NCBI GenBank assembly: GCA_963681505.1
Contig: OY811971.1
Coordinates: 8,737,991 to 8,801,990 of the forward strand
Direction: 5' to 3'
DNA length: 64,000 bases
Source: Eunapius fragilis
Taxonomy: Eukaryota; Porifera; Demospongiae; Spongillida; Spongillidae
The notes beneath the pieces were generated by a model. It worked only from the letters and a program-made list of their open reading frames with translations, made no database searches and was not told the DNA's origin. This document shows, in pieces, positions 35,621-46,248 of the stretch (positions are counted from its first letter, which is position 1; the number at the start of each line of letters is the position of its first letter). Made by a program: the position numbers and the translations under genes.

Positions 35621-35820
35621 NNNNNNNNNNNNNNNNNNNNNNNNNNNNNNNNNNNNNNNNNNNNNNNNNNNNNNNNNNNNNNNNNNNNNNNNNNNNNNNN
35701 NNNNNNNNNNNNNNNNNNNNNNNNNNNNNNNNNNNNNNNNNNNNNNNNNNNNNNNNNNNNNNNNNNNNNNNNNNNNNNNNNNNNNNNNNNNNNNNNNNNN
35801 NNNNNNNNNNNNNNNNNNNN
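35621..35820. other. assembly gap, exactly 200 N
   Basis: A round-number run of N is a placeholder of unknown true length. DCP1 from the left and the cytochrome P450 from the right both run into it incomplete. Confidence 0.95.
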
Positions 35821-35822
35821 GA

Positions 35823-36360
35823 CTAAAATTACACCATGAGCTCCCTCATCGTATCGCGAGCCTGATTCAATGAAATGACAGCACGCTTGTTCACTACCTC
35901 TACATCAGAATCACACTCTTGAGTTCTCCTCCTCCACACGCTGCTCAGCTTCACAATCTCATCAAACACCGCCTTCATGAAAGCATCATAATCAGTCTGT
36001 ACCACAGGAGCCAACACATCCAGAACCAAACTCATGTACAGCCTCTCAGATTCAGAGAAGACTGTGCTCAACTTTCCAAAAAGATCTGAGCATGGCCTTT
36101 ACTAACCTTCTCCTTGTCCTCAATGTACCTCTGGTTCACCTCCAAGGGGAGGATACCAGCCTTTCGCCAGCAGTTCTTAATCACCTCATCAGGAATGTCC
36201 CTCAGTGCATCCCGCACCCATAGCAGCCTGCTTCACATCTGGAGAAGCCAGCTGCCCAGATTGTCCCGCCCCTGCCCCCCTTCTCCATGCAGCCCCGACA
36301 CAAGCTTTGCACAACACAAGCTTCACCTGGAGGGTGAAGGTTTGCATGCAGTAGTGTAAC
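35823..36360 (-). mobile_element. Tigger/pogo-type transposase C-terminal remnant
   Basis: On the minus strand about 36140-36240 reads LRDIPDEVIKNCWRKAGILP, the segment after the DDE catalytic domain typical of pogo/Tigger/jerky transposases (…NCWRKAGI…). Downstream frames (35829-36071, with SLVLDVLAPVV and SVWRRRTQE) continue it after a frameshift. The catalytic domain is absent, cut by the N gap or lost, so this is a fragment. Confidence 0.65.
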
Positions 36361-36814
36361 TGCTGGGCGATTCAACAGGGGTAAACCACCTTCTAATGAG
36401 ATTCTACAACAAAGAGAATCTCAGTAGTGGTGGGTTGAGTCAATCACTAGAACCACAAAACCTTAGCCTTACATCACTATGAACAGGACATAGGTTGATA
36501 TGAGGGTAGGGGTAACAGTGGCGTAGGAAGGAGTTCAAAAGTGGGGGGGGGGCAAACTATGATGGTTGTGAAGGACTTATTAATAATTTAGGTAGGTACA
36601 GTAATTCGTGAATAATACATCGAAGCAGTCTGAGCAAAAGGTAGGTTTTGCTTGTTTTTTTTAAATAAAAACTAAATACATGTAGGTATAGATACACTGT
36701 AGTATCACTGGTGTAAAAGTGGGAGGGGGGGGGGGGGGAGGGGGGACAGTTGCCCCCCCTGCCCCCCCTTTTCCTACACCACTGGGTAGGGGATACTGTG
36801 CGTAATAATACTTA

Positions 36815-37150
36815 GTCTCGTTCCCAGACCCTATACGTTATAGTTTATACATTAATGCGATAAACATTGCGTCATATTGGATTGGGAACGGTACAAGATA
36901 ATACTGCGATAATCGTTACGTCATGCTGGACCTCTGGGGACGAGACCACACCATCCTGCCCCACTTCTAGTCTCATACCCAGACCGTCTATGACGTAAGC
37001 GATATCGCTGTAAACAGTATAATCACTACGTCCACCGTCTATGACGTAAGCGATTATCGCTGTAAACAGTAAATCACTACGTCCAGACGTAGTGATTTAC
37101 TGTTTACAGCGATAATCGCTTACGTCATGGACGGTCTGGGTACGAGACTA
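36815..37150. mobile_element. two adjacent foldback MITEs with GTCTCGT ends
   Basis: Copy a (about 36815-36946) starts GTCTCGTTCCCAGACC and ends in its imperfect complement (GGGGACGAGAC). Copy b (36968-37150) starts TAGTCTCATACCCAGACC and ends GGTCTGGGTACGAGACTA. Copy b contains an internal duplication and a perfect long palindrome at 37042-37127. Confidence 0.75.
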
Positions 37151-37219
37151 ATACATCTCTGCAAGCCATTAAGCACTGTGCCAAGCAACGTAATAAGACC
37201 AATCAAGCCGCAGTCTTAC

Positions 37220-37595
37220 CCAAAATCGTCAGCTTGACAATTGGGCCGTACTTCAACATTAGCTGATGGTAGTACATTTCGTCTCCTGCCTTGCCAGCAT
37301 TGCGCATCACATCGAACAGGGAGCCAAATATTGGCAGGCCTTTGGGACCTGCCCGAAGAAATAGAAACCGGCTGTTCGTCTAATAGCCTTATCATGTTAA
37401 CCGCTAAGTTGGGAGTAGCCCAACCTTAGTATCTGCGTAACAATAAGGTCAGGCTACCCTAAAATTATACTCACCTGGTATGTCAGAAAATGGCTTTACG
37501 ATTTGGGCTTGATCAGTACTCGCTAAACGGTGCCACGTCAACCCCCGAATAAAAGACCTGGCGTTACGAACGTAACTGTGCGCCATCCATGCCAT
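37220..37595 (-). CDS. mitochondrial-type cytochrome P450, first two exons only
   Basis: Exons 37595-37475 and 37348-37220 join in phase (G + GT) to about 83 residues. The start MAWMAHSYVRNARSFIRG is basic and amphipathic, suited to mitochondrial import rather than an ER anchor. Across the splice comes FSDIPGPKGLPIFGSL, the proline-rich hinge of P450s, and then HQLMLKYGPIVKLTILG. The second exon ends at a good GTAAG donor, so the gene should continue to the left, but only foldback MITEs, a transposase remnant and the N gap follow. The haem-binding Cys region is not in the window. It is either a real gene whose 3' part lies in the gap or a truncated relic. The clan (CYP11/24/27-like) is a guess from the hinge and presequence. 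Confidence 0.75.
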
Positions 37596-37695
37596 TTTCG
37601 AAACTTCGGCTCAGTCACAGATCAACAAATTTTGCAAATTATTATAAATTCGCGCATGCGTAATATGACACACCCCATCCCTATCAACATGTATA

Positions 37696-37860
37696 CACAG
37701 CAAAAAACCGCGTCGAATCAATTCATGATTTTCAATTGATTTGCCACTTTCATAATATTAACTGTTTGTACCTGGCCTGCATGGTATGTAAACTCGTACC
37801 AGAATGTACAAATTCAATTGAAAATCAAGAATTGATTCGACGCGTTTTTTTTTTGCTGTG
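37696..37860. mobile_element. 165-bp MITE upstream of the P450
   Basis: Ends CACAGCAAAAAA and TTTTTTTTTTGCTGTG continue into matched inner arms (CGCGTCGAATCAATTC on the left, GAATTGATTCGACGCG on the right) and TTTTCAATTGA with TCAATTGAAAA. It starts about 100 bp upstream of the P450 start codon, so it may sit in its promoter. Confidence 0.8.
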
Positions 37861-37889
37861 GTACGTTTATGTTTTATGCGACGAGGGCG

Positions 37890-40449
37890 TATTGTATAAC
37901 TGTCCACTATCAAAATCACGTCCAGTGCAAGAAGACTTGGCTGCAGAGCTTCAGCTAAAAGATGGTAGCGATGGGGCAGAAGCACCGTACTTATTCCCTC
38001 AGATACATGAATACATCATAGCTGTGCCAGTGGACTGTCGTGAATACCACCAACCACTGGTCTCACATCCAAACTGCTTAATGTCAGCCCCTACAGCCAA
38101 TGGCCCGGAGTGTATGGGTTTGTGCCTCATGGCAGGATCATAATGCTGTTTGAAGCACATCGGCAGCATCCTCTCCCATCTGGCTTCATATTTGGCTACA
38201 ATTCATTAATCTATCAGTGAACTTTGTCTGGCCACATCCTTCCTGTGGCAAGATCAAAGCCTTTTGTCAAGGTGTCTGCTGACATGGCTTTGAATAGAAG
38301 AATACCTATGCATCTGGCATATAATGTAGCTAATGTACCAAGTTTTTATTACCAGCTTCAAGTATAATTTTAAATTACGAGTTCAACACCTGCTTGATAT
38401 GGCTAGCATCCCTCTTCTCACTCCAGTAAGCTCATCTCTTGGGTTAGTAATCAATACACTTGCAGCAGGGAGGCCTCCAGTTCAGTGTCTAAGTTCTTGG
38501 CTGGTGGAAGCCTAATTGCTCTGAACAAGAACAAGGAGGGATGTGCACCTGACATAAGGTCAATTGCTCTGGGAGAAACCTTACGGAGGCTGGTTGGAAA
38601 TTGCATGTGTACTTTACTGAAGGTGAGGGCAGCTAATTTCCTTCAGCCTCTGAAATTTGGGGTGGCGCGTCATGCAGGTGCAGAAAAAGTTACCCACAGG
38701 CTGAGGATCTGTATAGAGGAGCACTGGTCTGATGACGACTTTGTGGCATTCAAGGTAGGCACATGAAAAATGCTTTTAATGCTGTATCTAGACAGGCGGT
38801 TGTGGAGGAATGTGCCACCTTTTCCCCCGAAATTCTGCCTTGGGTGTCTTGGTGTTATGGGTCACATCCTCTGCTATGGCATCCTCGTAGTTCAGAGTCA
38901 GGGGTTCAACAGGGGGATCCCCTGGGTCCCTTACTCTTTGCACTGGTCTTGCAGAAGCTAATTTCCAATGTAGATGCTGATGATGAATCCATGTACCACC
39001 AGGCATGGTACGTCGATGATGGTGCCTAAGCTGGAAATTGTCCAGCTGTGTTGCGGACCATGCACATCATTGAAGAGATGGGACGTACTCTGGGCCTTTA
39101 CATAAACTGTGAACTCTTCAGCAGTAAAGGCAACACCTCTTCCCTTCAGCCGTGGAGTGCTCTCTTCTACCAAACCTTGACATTCTTGGTGCTCATGTTG
39201 GCAACTACTTATACCGTTCTAGATTCGTCACTGACAAGTGTGCTGAATCCAAGAAATTGCTCACAAGTCTGGTGGATGTGGCTGGAGTTGATCTCCAGGT
39301 GGCATTCACATTACTGTGCATGTGTGGAGGTTTTTGCAAATTGGTCCAACTAATCTGTGTCACTCCTCCTAGTTTGGCTTCAGATGCTCTAGTGTCCTTT
39401 GATGAAGATGTGAGGCAGTGTTTAGTGCTCTGCTCAGCCATTGAAGTCTCAGATACTGCCTGGAAACAGGCTCAGCTTAGTTTGAGTTTCGGGGGGTTAG
39501 GCCTTCGTTCCCTTCTTGCCATGCTGCTGCCGCCTTTATTGCCTTGCTTTCCTCATCAAGTCTGGGCCAATCCAACAATCACCATCTCCAGCAGGCAGTC
39601 ATAGCCTATAACTCCAAGGTCTCCTCACATCATGCAATCACGGCTGAGTCTGTCCTTGCTTTTCCCACCACTCAGCGAGAGCTGTCCAGCAGGATTGATA
39701 AGGGTCAATTCAAATCTTTGTTGGGAGCATCCTGCCCAGCCGACAAAGCCAGACTCCTGTCTGCTTCAGCCCCTCATTCATCTTCATGGTTATCAGTAGT
39801 CCCTTCCATGGGCTTAGGTCTACATATGGAGTCCAATGAGTTCCAAACTGCAGTGAGGTAGGACTGTGTGCCCCTTTTGCCAGGATGTTGCCCTTGATCC
39901 CCTAGGTCACCATGCTGTAACCTGCAGGCATGGGGGAGATGTGGTGGTAAGGCACAATCACTTGCATGATGTCTTTGTGGACTTCTGTTGGCGAGCTCAT
40001 CTGGGTGTGATTGTGGAGAAGGGTCACGGTCTTACGAGAGATCACAGCCACACCAGACCTGCAGATGTGCTCATTGCTGGGTGGGACAGGGGCAAGCCTG
40101 CAGCTTTTGATGTCACTGTAACATCTCCTCTTTGTCCAGCCATACTAAGGGAGTCATGCAGATCATCTGGTGCAGCTTCTACAGCAGCGGAGACTCACAT
40201 GCTTCTCACTAGTGGTCCCAAGTGGCATGTATTGGGGTGGAAGTGCATTCCCTTATATTAGCTGTTGAGAGGTTCTGCAAATCGGGTAAGGAGACTCACC
40301 TCACATTCTCTAGGTTCGCATCCCACCTTGCCATCAGCATGTCCTCTCCCAAACCTTCCATCTTGGCAGACATTTACAGTAGGCTGAACATCACCTTGGT
40401 CAAGTCCATTGGTAGAGCCATCTTGGCAAGGGAGTTCCTGCCCTTGTGA
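37890..40449 (+). mobile_element. decayed RT + restriction-like endonuclease retroelement (family B)
   Basis: A non-LTR-like element in broken frames. Reverse-transcriptase blocks are clear: RPIALGETLRRLVGN-like (IRSIALGETLRRLVGN), KNAFNAVSR, GVQQGDPLGPLLFAL and the catalytic YVDDG near 39010-39025. Further on are GNYLYRSRFVTDKC and SFGGLGLRS. A C-terminal Cys/His cluster follows (CPFCQDVALDPLGHHAVTC, C-x2-C...H-x4-C), then TRPADVLIAGW and FDVTVTSP, the candidate PD-(D/E)xK core, and LVKSIGRAIL. This order (RT, CCHC, restriction-like endonuclease) is that of R2/CRE-type elements. Frameshifts near 38757, 39150, 39530, 39870 and 40225, and a stop right after YVDDGA, show it is dead. The 5' part (37890-38480) is heavily degraded. 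The ends are not defined. Confidence 0.8.
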
Positions 40450-41758
40450 CTTGACTTTATTTGTGGTTGTATAATTATTTCTTGATTATGTGTTATATGT
40501 GGTTACATTTGTATTTTATATACAGTTGCATGGCCACATAAAGTGTGTAACATTTTTAAAAAATCAAAATCAGTAAATGATGGTTAATATATATATATGC
40601 TGCACTGAATAGAATGTTAAACATCTTTTGCTTGCAGCTAATTAAGATTGAGGTGAGTTGCATGGTAAGCTCTACTATATGAAGAGACAACGTTGAAGAA
40701 CTAGGTCTGGTTCAGCGGAGTTCCATTGGTACAGTTGTCAGAGGAATATCATGCAGAGGCATATACAGGCTATGCCAGTGGAGATGTAGTAGACTTGCAT
40801 GTGCAAACTTTCCCAGGTGTTTGATATCAAAGACAGATTTATGCCAAGTTTACCTTCCTTAGTGAACATACACCTGTCTAGGAGGGGGACAGTAAATGGT
40901 GTACATAGCATTTTTCCTAGAGACTATTCAGCTGTGCTGAGGTGGAGATGTTATTAGAGGGCTGACAATTAAAGTTTACCAAAACCATTAAAAGCAATGG
41001 TCCAAGCCAGGTGCGTCGCTTTTGTTTTCAGCCCACTTTACAAAGATGTAGCCCAAATGCCTTTATTACTTCTTGTTCGTGAAGGGCACTATTATATTAA
41101 GGGCAATGCAAAGTGTTTGACAAAATGCACTGCATGTAGACAGGTTAGAGTGTAACTTTGCATACTTAAGGAGCAGTGTACACATGTAGCACAGTGATAT
41201 GGGAGGTCCAGGAGGCTGTGTGTGGGAGGAAACTAAAAATCATTTCACCGGCGAGGAATGAATTAAATTGTATGCTGTCCTTAGTAGGCAGCTCAGGACC
41301 AAAGAGATGTATCTTATTGCAGAAAAGCATTACGAACATTGTAAGTGGCAGATCTATGACTTACTATTTTCATGTTTTGGTATTTGGATACTTCAGAGTT
41401 TCCCTAGCCTCCCTCCTCTTAGTTATAATCAATGAAATATTTTAACTAGCTCAATTCTGTGGTTATCAAATTAAATATCATCCCATGCAGACTAAATGTG
41501 TTGAAATTGCCTTAAGTACATCTGACCATGGTTGTAGTGTGTAGCAAAAGTAGTAAGTCAATAATGAAATGAATAATAATATTTACAGCCCAGTTTGTAA
41601 ATATGCCAACTATTTTAATTTGTTGCATCACTTATTGTACAAAAATATAGATGGTCACCAAAGTTGTGGATTGTAAATCTTGGATGTATTACACTAAAAT
41701 ATATAATGCACATGTAGTTTAGGAGCAATACAACAACCCAATGAATGTGAATACCACA
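40450..41758. other. intergenic DNA, no gene recognised
   Basis: AT-rich non-coding sequence between the dead retroelement and the 3' end of the hyaluronidase. Short frames (for example 41176-41445) are not recognised and lack splice partners. Confidence 0.4.
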
Positions 41759-44700
41759 CTAGTGACCAGCAGTCTGAAATTGTGTGCTTGAATAACTTCC
41801 ACACATATCAGAGGAGCTGTTGATTGAAATGGAATTATGAATTGAAATAAATAGTCACCAGATGCATGTTACCTTGGCATACACCTTCCATCACCATGGC
41901 AGTACACATCGCTACACTGACACATGTCGCTGACAAATTCAAAAACTAAGGGGCCAACCTCCTTCTCTGCATACTGAGGAAGAGATGGCAATCATTACAA
42001 TCGAGGCAGAAGGGACACTAGGTAAGCCCTTGCCTCAATAAATGCTGTGTCCTCCAGCTCACTAGTGGAGCCCCACATTATCACACCCTGCGATTTCTGA
42101 TCATAAGGGCCCACTAGACCAGTAAAGAGATCTTCTGGGTCCAGCAATGTCGTGGCATTATGGTAGTCTGTTGAATAAAGCAATTGATGTAAGGTAACGA
42201 AAGAATTTTAACTTACAATTCCAGTGAAATGCATACACCGGTATTTTCCCTTGTGAACATCTAACAGTTTCATTGATGACTGATCGCACATAGGCGGAGT
42301 TCTCAAATGTGGTAAACATAGGTTGAAAATAAATACTGCGTGCCAATGTAGGACGGGTGAATTAATTATACATAATACACTACATGCCCTGGTCTGCATC
42401 ATACCTGGGATAGAGTGCTGTGCTAGCTTTCCATATAGGGATTTGCCGATCACTGTAGCTTCGATACAGATCACCATAGCTTGAGTCATAGCCACATTTT
42501 GTCTCCTATTAATAACCACTTACAAACTGCTAGGTGTACTCATGTACAGGTAAACATTTACAGAAGCGTACCTGTCCGATTCCCTCACAACCATACAGAT
42601 TGATAGGGAGGCCATAGTAACCCCATTTTGCCTAAAGAAGAGAATAGAATCAGGCGATATTAAATATAGTAAGGTTGTACATAACCCCCACAATTATTAT
42701 ACTGGGCTTTTAATAGTACATGTACATGTACACGAAATGAAATAAGAAAAACACAAGATACATAATGGAAAGTATAAGGTGTGCAGTAGTATTTGAATTA
42801 ATGGGAGCTGTAAAATTTAGCACAAATGTGTACGTGTTGAATGGAATAAGAGCACTTAGTCAGCAAGGCAATTAACCGATTAACGCCGAGATATGCATAG
42901 CTGCGTCGTAAAATGTGTTCACTAATACCAAAGAATTCTTCCAGACTTTTGAAACATTAGTTCACAAATTGTTGAAACCCCCTTCTTCTACCTAACATTC
43001 CACTACTACCTCATTTCGGTTAATTTGGACAACTGCATTTTAGTTTTAAATATTCCGACGTTAATCTGTTAAGCCCTAGTATAGCATACAGAATACCTGT
43101 TCCCTTAATCAGGCCAGTCATTATTTATTAAGATACCCCATCAAAGGATTGGGCTGAAAATTCGGGTCATCGCTGGTATCCTTCTGCCTGTTATGGATTT
43201 TCTTAGCAAACAGTATACTCGTACAAGGATAGTTAAATACAAGTACACAATGAATAGTATTGTGCCGTTACCTGCAGGGCATGGGAAGGCATATAATGTT
43301 GAACATGTCATGATCACTTCTTACCCAGGCACAAATGTCAACAATCAAATCTTGTTTATTCAAATCTTGACATAATCAGGGTCTGCGAAAACAAGTGTGC
43401 TGTGCACAGGAATATCAGCGCAGTAAGAGGCACGTCCAATCAAAATCGAGGGCTCCCTGACATCACTCAAATTCAGTTCCAAGACAAGCTTATTATTTAA
43501 TCCAAGCTAAAGAGACAAGCTTTATAGCTACAGCAAGTGAATGTGGTAACTGCTGTGATGCCTGAGCATGTGCCCATATTAAGGTAAATTAAGCCATTTC
43601 ATAATTACCTAACGATACACTGTTCAGTCCAACCTGTTCACCATTGTGAGAACATTAATGTGGTCACCATTGTGAGAGCATTAATGCGGTCACCATTGTG
43701 AGAACATTAATGTCCATTATGAGAACATTAATGTGGTCGCCATTGTGAGAACATTAATGCGGTCACCATTGTGAGAACATTAATGCGGCCACCATTGTGA
43801 GAACATTAATGTGGATACCATTGTGAGAACATTAATGTGGTCACCATTGTGAGAACATTAATGTGGTCACCATCATGAGAACATTAATGTGGTCACCATT
43901 GTGAGAACATTAATGTGGTCACCATTCTGAGAACATTAATGTGGTCACCATTGTGAGAACATTAATGTGGTCACCATTCTGAGAACATTAATGTGGTCAC
44001 CATCTTGAGAACATTAATGCATGGTCACCATCCTGAGAGCATTATTGTAGTCACCATCGTGAGAACATTAATGTGGTCACAATCGTGAGAACATTAATGT
44101 GGTCATCATTGTAAGAACATTAATGAGGCAGTCATATTTACTCTCTATGGCTCAAACAAAAGACCCTCATGGAGAAAAACCGTACTTATTTAGCATTGTT
44201 ATGACTACATGAAATATTGCACAATATTGATAATGCCACAGAACAGCATTGCTCGACTTGTTTCCCCTGGCATATTACTGCATTACTAATCATTATTATG
44301 TACATTTGGGACTGGGTAAAAAACTAGCCTTGTCCAGGGTTAGGAGGACAAGCATATCCAGCTCTGTGCCTCAGTCCCCCAATCCCGGCCTCCCCTAATT
44401 GTTCAAAGATGTTCTATTGATTACCTGCATTTTGCTGACCCACCCACCTCTCCAAAATGACAGTGCTCAGGCATAACATTTCACTTTCAGAGGAGAGACA
44501 CAGAAAGGGGTATGCTTGACCTCCTAACCCTGGACAAGGCTAGTTTTTGTACCCAGACCCAAATGTACACAACAGGCACAACATTTCACTTGACCTCAAC
44601 TCAAACATACCGATATATCAGCTGCTCTGCGACAATGCCGCAACATGCACATATATAAAAGCGGACACATTTTCCTTACATTTGGTCTCGCTCTCGTGAG

Positions 44701-45249
44701 GACGTTTAAGCTCTCCACGAAGTAAGATGTCGCTGCAGTTTCGAACTCGTTTTTAGCGGCTTCATAAATCTGTGATTGGTTCCAATCGGGGTGCTTTAAA
44801 GTTTCTAAATGCATGGAATAATTCTGATAGCGGCAACCGTGCCACCAGCCAGACTGGTTATTCAACTCCCAGACCGTGGTCCAAGCCTCGAAGTCAAGCA
44901 CCGCATTTCCATTCCACAGAGGGTCCGGTATCCAGTTCGCCACTGTCTCCGCCAAATTTTCCAAATGAGCCGTTAAATTCCCGTTTTGTGGAACGCCTCC
45001 ATTTAATAGCGTACCGTCGTCCAAGATTGATGGAAATAGTCCCTGCGTCCAACCCTTGCAGCCGGGAACGGAGCACGATGTGCCAGTCTGCGTGAAGTTA
45101 GACGAAAAGATAAGGAATTGGCTTAAATTGAAGGGCGGATCCGCGGTGCCCACGTTCCAGTAAACTTCATAGGGGAGAGGCTTGCATTGCCCTTGGCACG
45201 ATGCTATGCTTACTAATACTAAAATGCAAAACCATAGTGGTGCAATCAT
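41759..45249 (-). CDS. hyaluronidase-family glycosidase (GH56), secreted
   Basis: Seven exons close in phase to 385 aa: 45249-44680, 42631-42572, 42505-42405, 42335-42217, 42167-42019, 41973-41873 and 41816-41759. A signal peptide occupies about residues 1-20 (MIAPLWFCILVLVSIASCQG). VLDFEAWTTVW holds D119 and E121, the DxE pair in which the Glu is the GH56 acid catalyst. RPNAKWGYYGLP crosses the exon 1-2 join, and DRQIPIWKASTALYP, VYAFHWN and GVIMWGSTSELED follow as expected of the TIM-barrel. The C-terminus has an EGF-like Cys cluster (MCQCSDVYCHGDGRC). Many NxS/T sites suit secretion. The family cleaves hyaluronan or chondroitin; which one is used here is unknown. The exon 5-6 join uses a 45-nt intron; without it the frame stops at 41995, so this join deserves checking. 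Intron 1 (2 kb) holds a minisatellite and a foldback. It diverges from PQBP1 with 65 bp between starts. Confidence 0.88.
43625..44130. repeat. 26-bp minisatellite in hyaluronidase intron 1
   Basis: About 19 copies of GTGGTCACCATTGTGAGAAC plus ATTAAT, with point variants and one shortened copy near 43710. Confidence 0.9.
44300..44568. mobile_element. foldback element with ~48-bp arms
   Basis: The left arm starts GTACATTTGGGACTGGGTA and continues through CTAGCCTTGTCCAGGGTTAG to about 44347. The right arm (44519-44568) is its near-perfect reverse complement. There is no coding capacity and no clear target-site duplication. Confidence 0.8.
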
Positions 45250-45314
45250 CGTAACTTATGTACAGCGGTAGGCGTGGTTTATTTTGGTGCGCATTATATT
45301 AAATTATCGAAAAC
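45250..45314. promoter_or_regulatory. 65-bp divergent spacer hyaluronidase / PQBP1
   Basis: Separates the start codons at 45249 (minus) and 45315 (plus). It contains GGCGTGG, a possible KLF/Sp-type site, and an AT-rich half (ATTATATTAAATTAT) next to PQBP1. Confidence 0.55.
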
Positions 45315-46166
45315 ATGCCTCTGACAGCTGAATTGCAAGCACGACTACAAAAGCGAGGAATCGCCGTAAAGGCAGGTGAGCGCAAAGGTAGGCGGTAACA
45401 CCAATGAACTCGATTTTTGTCCTACTATTCGGAGGCTGCGCAGGGAAATCCAAAACCATATGTGCAATTATTGAATTCTTGTGTACGCTAGGGCTTGCGT
45501 ATTATTAAGGCTCTAGGCACTTATCCACATCTCAACGGGCTATACCCATTGACCCTACCGAGGATTATGGGTTATTTTGAATACCCTCCTAGTTGGTGCA
45601 CAGAGTAAATGACCTCCCGCGGTTATCGGTGTATACCACAGCCCCTGGACTAGACCCTTACCCTCTATACCGCACTCCCAGGACCCACTGGTCTGTGTGC
45701 ACCACCCTTGGACTACCCTGGACGATTTAACCCTTCCCCACCCAGGATGCAAAGATCTGTATGTTTAACCTCCTGGGCTACAACCCCTGCCCTCATCCCC
45801 CAGGAGAAATAGTATGCTTACCTCTCTCCTTTATTGAGGACATCAGCATTTCAATTTTGGGTGGTGTTTTCAATGGAATAGTTCAACACAGTCCATTTAT
45901 TCTTTTGGGCGTACATGATATCACATTTTGTTATTCATAAATCATATAGGCCAAGGTAACCACAGATACAGTGACATTATAGGATATACTCTGTTGTACA
46001 TGTGATGGAGTGAAGACTCATTACGTTACAGTTACATTTGTAGAGCCACTTGTGAAGTGTGAATTTGTATTGATCATGGTATGACCTTGTTACATGTAGG
46101 TAAGTTTTGCATGTTTATTTTTCTAACCAGATCAACAACCTAGTGCAGCAGCTGGAGGAAAGGCCA

Positions 46167-46248
<82 letters not shown>

